From: Dietzia sp032248695 | Lineage (GTDB): Bacteria > Actinomycetota > Actinomycetes > Mycobacteriales > Mycobacteriaceae | Direction: 5' to 3' | Assembly: GCF_032248695.1 (NCBI RefSeq) | Contig: NZ_JAVHXC010000002.1 | Span: 124,001-188,000, forward strand | Length of the DNA: 64,000 bases | Shown: piece by piece, positions 53,896-61,403 of the stretch | How the letters are laid out: each line of letters begins with the position of its first letter | Numbering within the stretch: the stretch's first letter is position 1 | Translations under genes and position numbers: made by a program | The notes under the pieces: generated by a model | The model's input: only the letters and a program-made list of their open reading frames with translations | The model's database searches: none | What the model was told of the DNA's origin: nothing

Positions 53896-54645
53896 ATGCG
53901 CGAACTCGACGACCACGACCTGGCCTATCACCTCGCCACGGGCATCGGGGACATCGTGCGGGGCACCCGGGCGGGCGGACTGCTCCACGGCCGCTCGCTC
54001 GCGCGGGTGGCCAACGAGGTCGCCCAGAGCTGGACCGACGAGGTGCTCGCCGTGCACCGGCCGGAGGACGGCACCCTGTCCGAGGGCGTCGCCGACGACC
54101 TGAGCCGCCTCGACAGGTCCCGCGTGTGGATCATCGACGTCATCGACGGCACCAAGGAGTTCTCGACGGGCCGCTCGGACTGGTCGGTCCACGTGGCGCT
54201 CGTGGAGGACGGCCGACCCACCGTGGCGTCCGTGGGACTGCCCGACTCGGGGCGGGTGTTCCGCTCGGACCAGGTGGACCACGTCGACGGGCCGTGCTCG
54301 GGCACGATGGTCATCAGTCGCAACAACCCCCCGGCCGGGGTGCACCGGATCGCCGAGGAGCTGGGGCTGCACGTGCGGCCGATGGGCTCCGCGGGGGCCA
54401 AGATGCTGTCGGTCCTGCTCGGGGACGCCGACGTCTACCTCCACGCGGGCGGGCAGTACGAGTGGGACCAGGCGGCGCCCGTCGCGGTCGCGATGGCCTC
54501 GGGGCTGCACGCCTCCCGGCCGGACGGCTCGCCGATCCGCTTCAACAAGGCCGACCCGCACTCCCCCGACATCCTGGTCTGCCGCCCCGATCTCGCCGAG
54601 CGGGTGCTGGCCGCCACGGCGGGGTGGGCCGCAGCGGCCGGGTGA
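53896..54645 (+). CDS. cysQ: CysQ-like inositol-phosphatase family protein with altered metal site
   Basis: A 249-residue member of the IMPase/CysQ family, which hydrolyses 3'-phosphoadenosine 5'-phosphate. Seen: WIIDVIDGTKEFSTG (the DxxDGT metal motif) and GGQYEWDQAAPVAVAMASG near 190-208. The usual LSEE motif reads LSEG (residues about 61-64), so one Glu that binds Mg is Gly; the GDxxAN segment at the N-terminus is also altered. Activity may be lowered. It is alone on its strand, divergent from lhr; its stop lies in a 20-bp tandem repeat. Confidence 0.8.
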   Translation: MRELDDHDLAYHLATGIGDIVRGTRAGGLLHGRSLARVANEVAQSWTDEVLAVHRPEDGTLSEGVADDLSRLDRSRVWIIDVIDGTKEFSTGRSDWSVHVALVEDGRPTVASVGLPDSGRVFRSDQVDHVDGPCSGTMVISRNNPPAGVHRIAEELGLHVRPMGSAGAKMLSVLLGDADVYLHAGGQYEWDQAAPVAVAMASGLHASRPDGSPIRFNKADPHSPDILVCRPDLAERVLAATAGWAAAAG

Positions 54646-54680
54646 GGGCGGCGGCGGCCGGGTGAGGGCGGCGGCGGCCG
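54641..54680. repeat. Perfect 20-bp tandem duplication at the cysQ stop
   Basis: GGTGAGGGCGGCGGCGGCCG occurs twice in a row (54641-54660 and 54661-54680). The first copy contains the cysQ TGA at 54643-54645. Lies between cysQ and thyA and may be a recent slippage duplication. Confidence 0.9.
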
Positions 54681-54722
54681 GGGATTGAGGACGACCGCCG
54701 GAAAGTCAGTAGACTCCGCCTC

Positions 54723-55523
54723 ATGACCGTCCCCACCCCGTACGAGGATCTGCTCCGTCTCGTCCTGGACGAGGGCACGCCCAAGGCGGACCGGACGGGT
54801 ACGGGCACCCGGAGCGTGTTCGGCCACCAGCTGCGCTATGACCTGTCCCGCGGGTTCCCCCTCATCACGACCAAGCGGGTCCACTTCAAGTCCGTCGCCT
54901 ACGAACTGCTGTGGTTCCTGCGCGGGGACTCCAACGTGCGGTGGCTCCAGGAGCACGGCGTGTCGATCTGGAACGAGTGGGCCGACGAGGCGGGCGAGCT
55001 CGGCCCGGTCTACGGGGTGCAGTGGCGGTCGTGGCCGACCCCGGACGGCCGGCACGTCGACCAGATCGCGGCGGCGGTGGACCTGCTGCGCACGGACCCC
55101 GACTCGCGACGCAACATCGTCAGCGCGTGGAACGTCGGCGAGCTCTCGGACATGGCGCTGCCGCCGTGCCACCTGCTGTTCCAGTTCTACGTGGCGGACG
55201 GCAGGCTGAGCTGCCAGCTCTACCAGCGCAGCGCGGACCTGTTCCTGGGCGTGCCGTTCAACATCGCGTCGTACTCCCTGCTCACCCACATGGTCGCCCA
55301 GCAGGTGGGCCTCGAGGTGGGCGAGTTCATCTGGACGGGCGGGGACTGTCACATCTACGACAATCACGTGGAGCAGGTCCGCACCCAGCTGAGCCGGGAC
55401 CCGTACCCCTACCCGGAGCTGCGGCTGCGTCGGGCGGAGTCGATCTTCGACTACCGTTTCGAGGACTTCGAGGTGGTCGGCTACGAGCACCACCCGGGCA
55501 TCCCGGCCCCGGTCGCGGTCTGA
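54723..55523 (+). CDS. thyA: Thymidylate synthase
   Basis: A 266-residue enzyme making dTMP from dUMP with methylenetetrahydrofolate. Family motifs: DRTGTGTRSVFGHQLRYDL, LLWFLRGDSNVRWLQE, YGVQWRSW, the catalytic Cys in LPPCHLLFQFYV, QRSADLFLGVPFNIASY and HIYDNHVEQV. Full length. Followed by dfrA 36 nt later, the usual pair. Confidence 0.97.
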   Translation: MTVPTPYEDLLRLVLDEGTPKADRTGTGTRSVFGHQLRYDLSRGFPLITTKRVHFKSVAYELLWFLRGDSNVRWLQEHGVSIWNEWADEAGELGPVYGVQWRSWPTPDGRHVDQIAAAVDLLRTDPDSRRNIVSAWNVGELSDMALPPCHLLFQFYVADGRLSCQLYQRSADLFLGVPFNIASYSLLTHMVAQQVGLEVGEFIWTGGDCHIYDNHVEQVRTQLSRDPYPYPELRLRRAESIFDYRFEDFEVVGYEHHPGIPAPVAV

Positions 55524-55559
55524 GCCGGCGCGGCGACGAGAGCGGCGAGCGGACGCGCG

Positions 55560-56072
55560 GTGGCGGTACGGATGGTGTGGGCGCAGGCCCGTGGCGGGGT
55601 GATCGGTGACGGCCGGGACATGCCGTGGCACATCCCGGAGGACCTGGCGTTCTTCAAGCGGGCGACGCTCGGTCGTCCCGTGGTGATGGGCCGGGCGACG
55701 TGGGAGTCGCTGCCGGAGCGGTTCCGTCCCCTGCCGGGCCGCCGCAACATCGTGTGCACCCGGGACGACGGGTGGTCGGCCGAGGGTGCCGAGCGCGCCG
55801 GGTCTGTGCCCGAGGCGGTGGCGTCCGCGGGTCCGGACGCCGTGGTGATGGGGGGCGGTCAGATCTACGCCGCGGCCCTGGAGGCGGCCGAGGAGTGCCT
55901 GGTCACCGAGATCGACGCCGACGCCCCCGGCACGGTGCTGGCGCCGGAGTTGGGCCCCGAGTGGGAGCGGGTGGAGGTCGGCGAGTGGCTCACCGACCCG
56001 CGGAGCCGCGTCGACGGGTACGACGACGAGGTGCGGCACCGGCACACCGTGTGGCGCCGCCGGGGGCGCTGA
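55560..56072 (+). CDS. dfrA: Dihydrofolate reductase
   Basis: A 170-residue reductase recycling the dihydrofolate made by ThyA. Features: MVWAQARGGVIGDGRDMPWHIPEDL with the PWHxPEDLxxF start, VVMGRATWESLP, PLPGRRNIVCTR, and VMGGGQIYAAAL. GTG start. Dihydrofolate reductase is the target of trimethoprim; the sequence shows no disruption. Confidence 0.95.
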   Translation: MAVRMVWAQARGGVIGDGRDMPWHIPEDLAFFKRATLGRPVVMGRATWESLPERFRPLPGRRNIVCTRDDGWSAEGAERAGSVPEAVASAGPDAVVMGGGQIYAAALEAAEECLVTEIDADAPGTVLAPELGPEWERVEVGEWLTDPRSRVDGYDDEVRHRHTVWRRRGR

Positions 56073-56090
56073 ACCGGTGGACCGTGCCGG

Positions 56091-56717
56091 CTAGAACCAC
56101 TTCCAGGTCGAGGGGACCTTCTCCCCTGCGGCGAGGATCTTGATCTTCGCGGTGCCCATGAAGCCGTTGATCTCGATGTCCAGGTGCGGCCCGCCGCGGA
56201 CCTCGTAGCGGCCCTCGTCGATCTTGAGGTCGGTCATGGTGCGGTTGCCGGTGATCGTCACGGAGACGCCCGGCGGGAGCAGGACGCGGGCGTTGGCGGC
56301 CCACAGGTCCAGCTGGAGGCGGGTGCGGGGGCGGTCGACGACGGCCTCGCGCGCGTCGAGGAAGATGTCGCCCATCCACGAGGTGAGGCGGTAGTCGTCC
56401 GGCAGCATCCACCGGCCCTCGCGCTTGAGGGTGTCGAAGACGGAGGTCTTCTTCTGGCTCTCGTCCACGACGATCGCGGTGCCGGGCCGCGCGGCCGGCG
56501 GAGCGGCGTGGCGGGTGGCGGGCGGGGTCGCGGGGGACGCGCCGGTGTCGGCGGGCAGGCCGCTGAGCGCGACCTCGAGCTCGGCGGGGCAGGTGGCCGC
56601 CCAGATCTTGGCGGCGCGGTCGGAGAACTCGGAGAGCGAGAGCTCACCGCGCCCGACCATCGCCTCGAGGCGTCGTTGCGCCAGTGTTCTGGGGTCGTTG
56701 TCGTGCTCCGCGTCCAT
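56091..56717 (-). CDS. DUF1707-domain protein
   Basis: A 208-residue protein with an N-terminal DUF1707 region (RRLEAMVGRGELSLSEFSDRAA at about 15-40), common at the N-terminus of actinobacterial proteins. The C-terminal half (SVFDTLKREGRWMLPDDYRL ... LQLDLWAANARVLLPPGVSVTI ... IEINGFMGTAKIKILA) is a beta-rich cell-wall-active antibiotic response-like domain. No signal peptide. Function unknown. ATG at 56717 chosen because it gives the usual DUF1707 start; a reading from 56774 adds a poorly conserved stretch. It is convergent with dfrA. Confidence 0.75.
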   Translation of the reverse strand: MDAEHDNDPRTLAQRRLEAMVGRGELSLSEFSDRAAKIWAATCPAELEVALSGLPADTGASPATPPATRHAAPPAARPGTAIVVDESQKKTSVFDTLKREGRWMLPDDYRLTSWMGDIFLDAREAVVDRPRTRLQLDLWAANARVLLPPGVSVTITGNRTMTDLKIDEGRYEVRGGPHLDIEINGFMGTAKIKILAAGEKVPSTWKWF

Positions 56718-56778
56718 GGGCTCAGGGTACCGAGCGCCCCAGAGGCTCAGGTCACCACCGCGCCGGGCGGTCACCCAC

Positions 56779-57176
56779 CTAGCCGGACGGTCGACTACCG
56801 AGCCGCCTCATCACCGCGCGCAGGTCGGCGGACAGGTCGTCCGCGAGGTCCTGCAACCCTCCGGAGACCACCTGGGACAGCAGTGCCGGTTCTGCGCCTC
56901 GATCACGCAGCCGCCGCCGGATTCGCGGACCACGACGTTGCCGGGGAGCAGCAACGCGACGTCCTCGTTGACGGCGTAGGCCGCGGCGGCGAAACCGGGG
57001 GCGCAGGCGCCGAGGATGCGGACCCGCTCGACGTCCCCGCCGGCGCGGTCGCGCACGAGGGCCGTGAGGTCGACCGCGTGCGGGATGTCGAACCCGCGCC
57101 CGGTCAGCGCGGCACGGGTCGCCGCGAGGGCCTCGTCGAAGTCCCTCTCGGTGAACGTCCCGCTCCCGACGTCCAT
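56779..57176 (-). pseudogene. DUF302-family gene broken by a one-base frameshift
   Basis: The first frame (start 57176) encodes a DUF302 start (residues 1-95: FTERDFDEALAATRAALTG ... ILGACAPGF ... VALLLPGNVVVRESGGG, then IEAQN). It then turns to unlikely sequence and stops at 56811. One frame over, the reading continues PALLSQVVSGGLQDLADDLS and ends at 56779, as a DUF302 protein should. A single missing base in AACCGG (near 56888-56889) explains it; AACCCGG would restore 132 residues. It could be a true pseudogene or a sequencing error. DUF302 function is unknown. Confidence 0.75.
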
Positions 57177-57217
57177 CGCCGCCTCCCGCTCGCACCCGGC
57201 GGGATCCCGCGGTGCGG

Positions 57218-57241
57218 CCCGCCCGGGTGGGCCCGGGCGGG
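57218..57241 (-). terminator. Terminator of the dehydrogenase gene
   Basis: CCCGCCCGGG (57218-57227) and CCCGGGCGGG (57232-57241) make a perfect 10-bp stem with a 4-nt loop, 17 nt after the stop of the minus-strand dehydrogenase. Confidence 0.7.
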
Positions 57242-57258
57242 TGCGGGTCCGCGGGGTC

Positions 57259-58380
57259 TCAGTCGTCGTGGACGATGATGCCGCGCACCATGCCCTCGCC
57301 GCCGGACTCCATCATCTCGTAGCCCTCGTTGACCTGGTCGAGGGTGAAGCGGTGCGTGACGAGCTCGTCGAGCTTGAGCTGCTTCTCGTCCCACAGGCGC
57401 AGGATGTTGGGGATGTCGTGGAACGCGTTGGCGGAACCGAACAGCGATCCCTTGATGACCTTCTCGTACTGGGAGACGAACAGGCCGGTGAGGTTGATGG
57501 ACTGGTTGTCGAGACCGCCCATCGAGGTGAGGACGACGACACCGCGTTTGCCGACCATGTCGACCGCGTCGGCGGTGACCTTGGCGTCGGCCACCCCGAT
57601 CGTGATGATGGCCTTCTCGGCCATGAGGCCCCAGGTCATACCCGGCAGTTCGGCCTTGGCCTGCTCGACGTCCGTGTAGACGTGGGTGGCGCCGAACTCC
57701 CTGGCCTTGTCGAGCTTGGTCTCGTCGGTGTCGATCGCGAGGATGAACCGCGCGCCGGCGTGCTTGGCGCCCTGGATGGCGTTGATGCCGATGCCGCCGA
57801 TGCCGAAGACCACGACGGTGTCACCGGCCTTGACGTCGGCCGAGTAGACGGCCGAGCCCCAGCCGGTGGTGACGCCGCAGCCGACGAGAGCGGCCACCTC
57901 GAACGGGATCCAGTCCTGGACCTTGACCACCGAGTTCATGTTGGCGACGGTGTACTGCGAGAACGTCCCGAGCGTGCACATGGCCCCGGCGGTCTCGCCG
58001 TTCTCCAGCGCGAACGGGTAACGACCGTCGGCCATGACGCCGAACGTGCCGTTCAGGCCGCCGTCGCAGAGATTCGACATGCCGCGCGCGCACGCGGGGC
58101 ACTTGCCGCACGCGGGGATGAACGAGCCCACCACGTGGTCGCCGGGCTGGACATGCGTCACGCCCTCACCGACGGCCTCGACCACGCCCGCGCCCTCGTG
58201 CCCCACCACGATCGGCAGGCGACCGGGCAGGTCCCCGGTCCGCATGTGCAGGTCCGAGTGGCACAGGCCGGCGACCTTCCACTTGACCAGCACCTCACCG
58301 AAGTGGGGTCCGTCGAGCTCGGCCTCGACGATCTCGAACGGCTTGCCGAGCTCACGGGCGATTGCGGCTTTGGTCTTCAA
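57259..58380 (-). CDS. Zinc-type NDMA-dependent alcohol dehydrogenase (mycofactocin-associated)
   Basis: A 373-residue medium-chain dehydrogenase. Catalytic Zn: Cys40 (GLCHSD) and His61-Glu62 (GHEGAG); structural Zn: Cys91, 94, 97, 105; nucleotide motif GIGGIG at 193-198. The sequence fits the family of NDMA-dependent alcohol dehydrogenases (TIGR03989) with a tightly bound NAD(H) that is thought to need mycofactocin as electron acceptor. It lies in the mft neighbourhood. Two palindromes with core GAACGTGTTC stand 40-110 nt upstream of its start. The substrate, probably an alcohol, is not fixed by sequence. Confidence 0.85.
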   Translation of the reverse strand: MKTKAAIARELGKPFEIVEAELDGPHFGEVLVKWKVAGLCHSDLHMRTGDLPGRLPIVVGHEGAGVVEAVGEGVTHVQPGDHVVGSFIPACGKCPACARGMSNLCDGGLNGTFGVMADGRYPFALENGETAGAMCTLGTFSQYTVANMNSVVKVQDWIPFEVAALVGCGVTTGWGSAVYSADVKAGDTVVVFGIGGIGINAIQGAKHAGARFILAIDTDETKLDKAREFGATHVYTDVEQAKAELPGMTWGLMAEKAIITIGVADAKVTADAVDMVGKRGVVVLTSMGGLDNQSINLTGLFVSQYEKVIKGSLFGSANAFHDIPNILRLWDEKQLKLDELVTHRFTLDQVNEGYEMMESGGEGMVRGIIVHDD

Positions 58381-58422
58381 CTGCGACTCCCTCCGGGCGC
58401 GACGGGGTGAGCCCCGTCACTG

Positions 58423-58432
58423 GAACGTGTTC
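58423..58432. promoter_or_regulatory. GAACGTGTTC palindrome, proximal site before the dehydrogenase gene
   Basis: The perfect 10-bp dyad GAACGTGTTC stands 43-52 nt before the start. The 17-nt string TGGAACGTGTTCTCGTC is identical to the site at 60053-60069. It resembles the KstR consensus TnnAACnnGTTnnA with one mismatch. The binding protein is unknown. Confidence 0.65.
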
Positions 58433-58475
58433 TCGTCACACTAGCCCCGCGGACGAAGTCTGTGGGGTGCCTACA

Positions 58476-58487
58476 AGAACGTGTTCT
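58476..58487. promoter_or_regulatory. GAACGTGTTC palindrome, distal site before the dehydrogenase gene
   Basis: AGAACGTGTTCT is a perfect 12-bp dyad centred 54 bp upstream of the proximal site. It lies between the trxA stop and the dehydrogenase start. Confidence 0.65.
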
Positions 58488-58540
58488 CACTCCCGGAGGG
58501 AACGCCGCCATGGGTGCGCGGCGCGAGCGCCGCGCGACCG

Positions 58541-58924
58541 TCAGGGCTGCGCGTCGCCCTGCTGGGCCTGCGCCTCCTCGACGGCCTTGCGGACCTCGTC
58601 CATGTCCAGGCCCTTGATCTGCTCGACCAGGTCGTCCAGGGCCTGCTCCGGGATCGCGCCCGAGTGGCGGAACACGGCGATGCCCTCACGGAAGGCCATG
58701 AGGGTGGGGATGGACTGGATCTGCAGCATCGCGCCGAGCTGCTGCTCGGCGTCGGTGTCGACCTTGGCGAAGGTCACCTCGGGGTTCTTGCCCGAGACCT
58801 TCTCGAAGACCGGGCCGAAGGCCTTGCACGGGCCACACCACTCGGCCCAGAAGTCCACCAGGACGATGTCGTTCTCCGTGACGGTCTTCTCGAACTCGGC
58901 GGTCGTGATGTCGACGGTGCTCAT
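58541..58924 (-). CDS. trxA: Thioredoxin
   Basis: A 127-residue thioredoxin with the active site WCGPC (Cys30, Cys33) in VLVDFWAEWCGPCKAFGPVF, the cis-Pro in SIPTLM, and a Gln/Ala/Glu-rich C-terminal extension (about 20 residues). It reduces disulfides using a reductase. It lies between the hydrolase and the dehydrogenase, with its own upstream spacing, and is probably a separate unit. Confidence 0.93.
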   Translation of the reverse strand: MSTVDITTAEFEKTVTENDIVLVDFWAEWCGPCKAFGPVFEKVSGKNPEVTFAKVDTDAEQQLGAMLQIQSIPTLMAFREGIAVFRHSGAIPEQALDDLVEQIKGLDMDEVRKAVEEAQAQQGDAQP

Positions 58925-59069
58925 ACGAATGCCCTCCTTGCGGGTACGGGGCGACTCTCGACCCGTCTTCTCGCCGACAGCCTACGGATCACGTGGTCCG
59001 ACGACGAGAGTCCCGGCCGCCCGACCCGGGTGGGTACGGGTGGCCGCTCATCCAGGGCAACGTCGACGC

Positions 59070-59089
59070 GGCGGGGTTATTCCCCCGCC
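59070..59089 (-). terminator. Hairpin after the hydrolase gene
   Basis: GGCGGGG and CCCCGCC (7-bp stem) around the loop TTATTC, 17-36 nt after the hydrolase stop. It should end the mft-region transcript before trxA. Confidence 0.55.
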
Positions 59090-59105
59090 ACCCCCGCGAC
59101 GGGCC

Positions 59106-60017
59106 TCAGCGCAGAGGCGGAGAACCCAGCACCTCGTCGAGGAACCACTCGAGCTGGTCCAGGAAGACCGCGTTGTCGTCGCCGGCGACCATGTGCCCGG
59201 CGTCGGCGACCTCGGTGGTGTGTGCGTGCGGGAGCAGCTCCAGCAGGTGCTGGACGGACTCGTCGGAGACGATGTCCGAGGCCGATCCGCGGATGAGCAG
59301 GGTGGGCTGGGTGATCCTGGGGACGAGTTCGGCGAAGAAGGCGTTGCCGATCTCGGTGTTGTCGGCCGAGGCGTTACCCGCGAATCGGGGGTCCCAGTGC
59401 CAGTGCCACCGGCCGTCCTCGCGCAGTCGCAGGTTCTTGCGCAACCCCTCGGGGTTCGGGGGGCGCTTGCGCTGGGGCTGGTAGGCCGCGATCGCGTCGG
59501 CCGCCTCCTCGAGGCTCGCGAACCCGTCGAACCCCGAGCGCATGAACTCGCCCACCCGCTCGACGCCCTTCGCCTCGAGCTTCGGGGTGACGTCGACCAG
59601 GACGAGCGCACGGGCGACGTCCTTGCCGCTCCCCAGCGAGAGCATCGCGGTCATCCCGCCGAGGGAGGCGCCCACGACGACCGGGCGCCGCTCGGGGAAC
59701 CGCTCCGCGACGATCGCCTCGAGGTCCGCGGCGAGGCGGTGGATGTCGTAGTCACCCTCCGGGTCCCAGTCGCTGTCGCCGTGGCCGCGGGCGTCCATCG
59801 CGGTGACGCGGTAGCCCTCGGCGGCGAGGCGACGGCAGGCCCGGGACCAGGCGTGACGGGTCTGCGCACCCCCGTGGAGCATGAGGATCTCCTCCACCGG
59901 GTCGGTGGGTCGCCCGTCGAGTCCGTGCGGTTCCCACACCTCCCCGACCAGCCGGACACCGTCCTCGCGGCGCACCGTGAACTGCTGCGGTTCGAGGGTG
60001 GTCTGAGTCTCGGGCAT
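59106..60017 (-). CDS. Alpha/beta hydrolase
   Basis: A 303-residue serine hydrolase: ILMLHGGAQTRHAWSRACRR (oxyanion), nucleophile GASLGGM (Ser about 116), and the catalytic His in VADAGHMVAGDDN near residue 280. The fold and motifs resemble epoxide hydrolases, haloperoxidase-like esterases and carotenoid-type lipases, but the substrate is unknown. A GAACGTGTTC palindrome stands 38-47 nt before its start. It lies 57 nt after mftG on the same strand. Confidence 0.88.
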   Translation of the reverse strand: MPETQTTLEPQQFTVRREDGVRLVGEVWEPHGLDGRPTDPVEEILMLHGGAQTRHAWSRACRRLAAEGYRVTAMDARGHGDSDWDPEGDYDIHRLAADLEAIVAERFPERRPVVVGASLGGMTAMLSLGSGKDVARALVLVDVTPKLEAKGVERVGEFMRSGFDGFASLEEAADAIAAYQPQRKRPPNPEGLRKNLRLREDGRWHWHWDPRFAGNASADNTEIGNAFFAELVPRITQPTLLIRGSASDIVSDESVQHLLELLPHAHTTEVADAGHMVAGDDNAVFLDQLEWFLDEVLGSPPLR

Positions 60018-60054
60018 ATGCGCGCCTCCGGGGCCGTCGCCCACCGCCTGGGTG

Positions 60055-60064
60055 GAACGTGTTC
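60055..60064. promoter_or_regulatory. GAACGTGTTC palindrome before the hydrolase gene
   Basis: Perfect 10-bp dyad in the mftG-hydrolase gap, partly reaching toward the mftG stop at 60075. The surrounding 17 nt equal those before the dehydrogenase gene (58421-58437). Likely a site for the same regulator. Confidence 0.65.
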
Positions 60065-60074
60065 TCGTCTCGTT

Positions 60075-61403
60075 CTACCACGCCCGCTCGGCGGCCATCC
60101 GCCCGGCGAGGTACTCGGCCACCGCCAGGACCGTGTAGTAGGGGCCGCACCGCGGCAGTACCGGCAGGACCGAGGCGTCCGCCACGCGCAGGCCCCGCAC
60201 CCCGTGCACGCGCCCCGAGTCGTCGACGACCTCCCCGATCCGCGCCGAACCCGACAGGTGCTGCGAGGTCGAGGGCGTGACGGCCCCGGGCAGGCCCAGC
60301 CGCTCCGCCACGAGCGCCGCCGCCCCGGCCAGGGCGGCCGAGTCCCGGGGGTCATGGGGTAGCCGCACGCTGCCGTCCGCGTGGACACGGCCGCGGCCGA
60401 GGGGGTTCATCAGCGCCACGCCGAGCCGCTGCGGCACCTGCCCGAGCCCCGGGATCACGCGGTGCAGCGGGACCGCGTACGGGCGGACCTCGATCTCCGG
60501 CACCCACCCCGCCGCCGCGTACGCCGGCAGGTCGAGCCGGACGACGTGGGACAGCAGCGGAGGTGCTCCCGCCCGGGCCGCGTCCTGCGCCGCGGAGGAA
60601 GAGGTCTCGGCGACGACGTCCTGCGCCCCGCCGCGTGCGGGCACGTCCAGCAGCAGTTCCGGGTGCTCCTGCACCCCGTGGCCGACCGGGAGTCCGCTCC
60701 CCGGCCCGAGCCCGGAGCCCATGAGGAGGGTGGCCGTCCCGATGGTCCCCGCGCACAGCACCACCTGGCGCGCGGTGATCTCCTCGTCGTCGTCGAGCAC
60801 CACGCCCACACACCGCCGGACCCCGCCGGCTCCCCCGGGGCGCGGGCCACCCGCCCACGCCAGTTCCCGCACCGTCGCGCCGGTACGCACGCGCACGCCG
60901 GCGCCGACCGGGTCCCACGCGTCGAAGGCCGTCACCCTCCGCGCGCCGCGACGTGCCTGGGCGACCGCCGACACGCGACCGGGGAACGCGGCGGCGACCC
61001 GCGCGGCGACCGGGCCCATCGCGACCGTCACGGGTCGCAGGCGCTCGGCCGCCCGCGCCAACCCCACCGCGTAGCGTCGCGGCCAGCCCGGGCCCCACGC
61101 CTCGAGGTCCGAGGGCCGGGCCGGCACGCAGTACCCGCCGTTGACCGCGCCCGAGCCGCCCACCGTCCGCCCCCGCGGCAGCTCCAACCTCGCCTCGCCG
61201 AGGGTCGCGCGGTGCCGGGACACGACGCGCGAGCCCGGCCCCACGTCGAGCACCCCAGCGCGCGGGGACGCACCCACCGCCCCCGCCTCGAGCAGCAGGA
61301 CATCGGCGCCGGCCTCGGCCAGGCGCCGCGCCACCACGGAGCCGGCGGTCCCCGCGCCGACCACCACGACGTCGGCGTCCACGCGGGCGGGGCCGGTTCT
61401 CAT
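60075..61403 (-). CDS. mftG: MftG, GMC-family flavin oxidoreductase of the mycofactocin system
   Basis: A 442-residue GMC oxidoreductase. FAD motif VVVVGAGTAGSVVARRLAEAG at about 12-32, RGRTVGGSGAVNGGYC near 75-90, CAGTIGTATLLMGSG, and the C-terminal active-site His in STSQHLSGSARIGEV with VADASVLP. MftG passes electrons from reduced mycofactocin to the respiratory chain in mycobacteria. Its ATG overlaps the mftF stop (ATGA), so it belongs to the mft operon. Confidence 0.92.
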   Translation of the reverse strand: MRTGPARVDADVVVVGAGTAGSVVARRLAEAGADVLLLEAGAVGASPRAGVLDVGPGSRVVSRHRATLGEARLELPRGRTVGGSGAVNGGYCVPARPSDLEAWGPGWPRRYAVGLARAAERLRPVTVAMGPVAARVAAAFPGRVSAVAQARRGARRVTAFDAWDPVGAGVRVRTGATVRELAWAGGPRPGGAGGVRRCVGVVLDDDEEITARQVVLCAGTIGTATLLMGSGLGPGSGLPVGHGVQEHPELLLDVPARGGAQDVVAETSSSAAQDAARAGAPPLLSHVVRLDLPAYAAAGWVPEIEVRPYAVPLHRVIPGLGQVPQRLGVALMNPLGRGRVHADGSVRLPHDPRDSAALAGAAALVAERLGLPGAVTPSTSQHLSGSARIGEVVDDSGRVHGVRGLRVADASVLPVLPRCGPYYTVLAVAEYLAGRMAAERAW

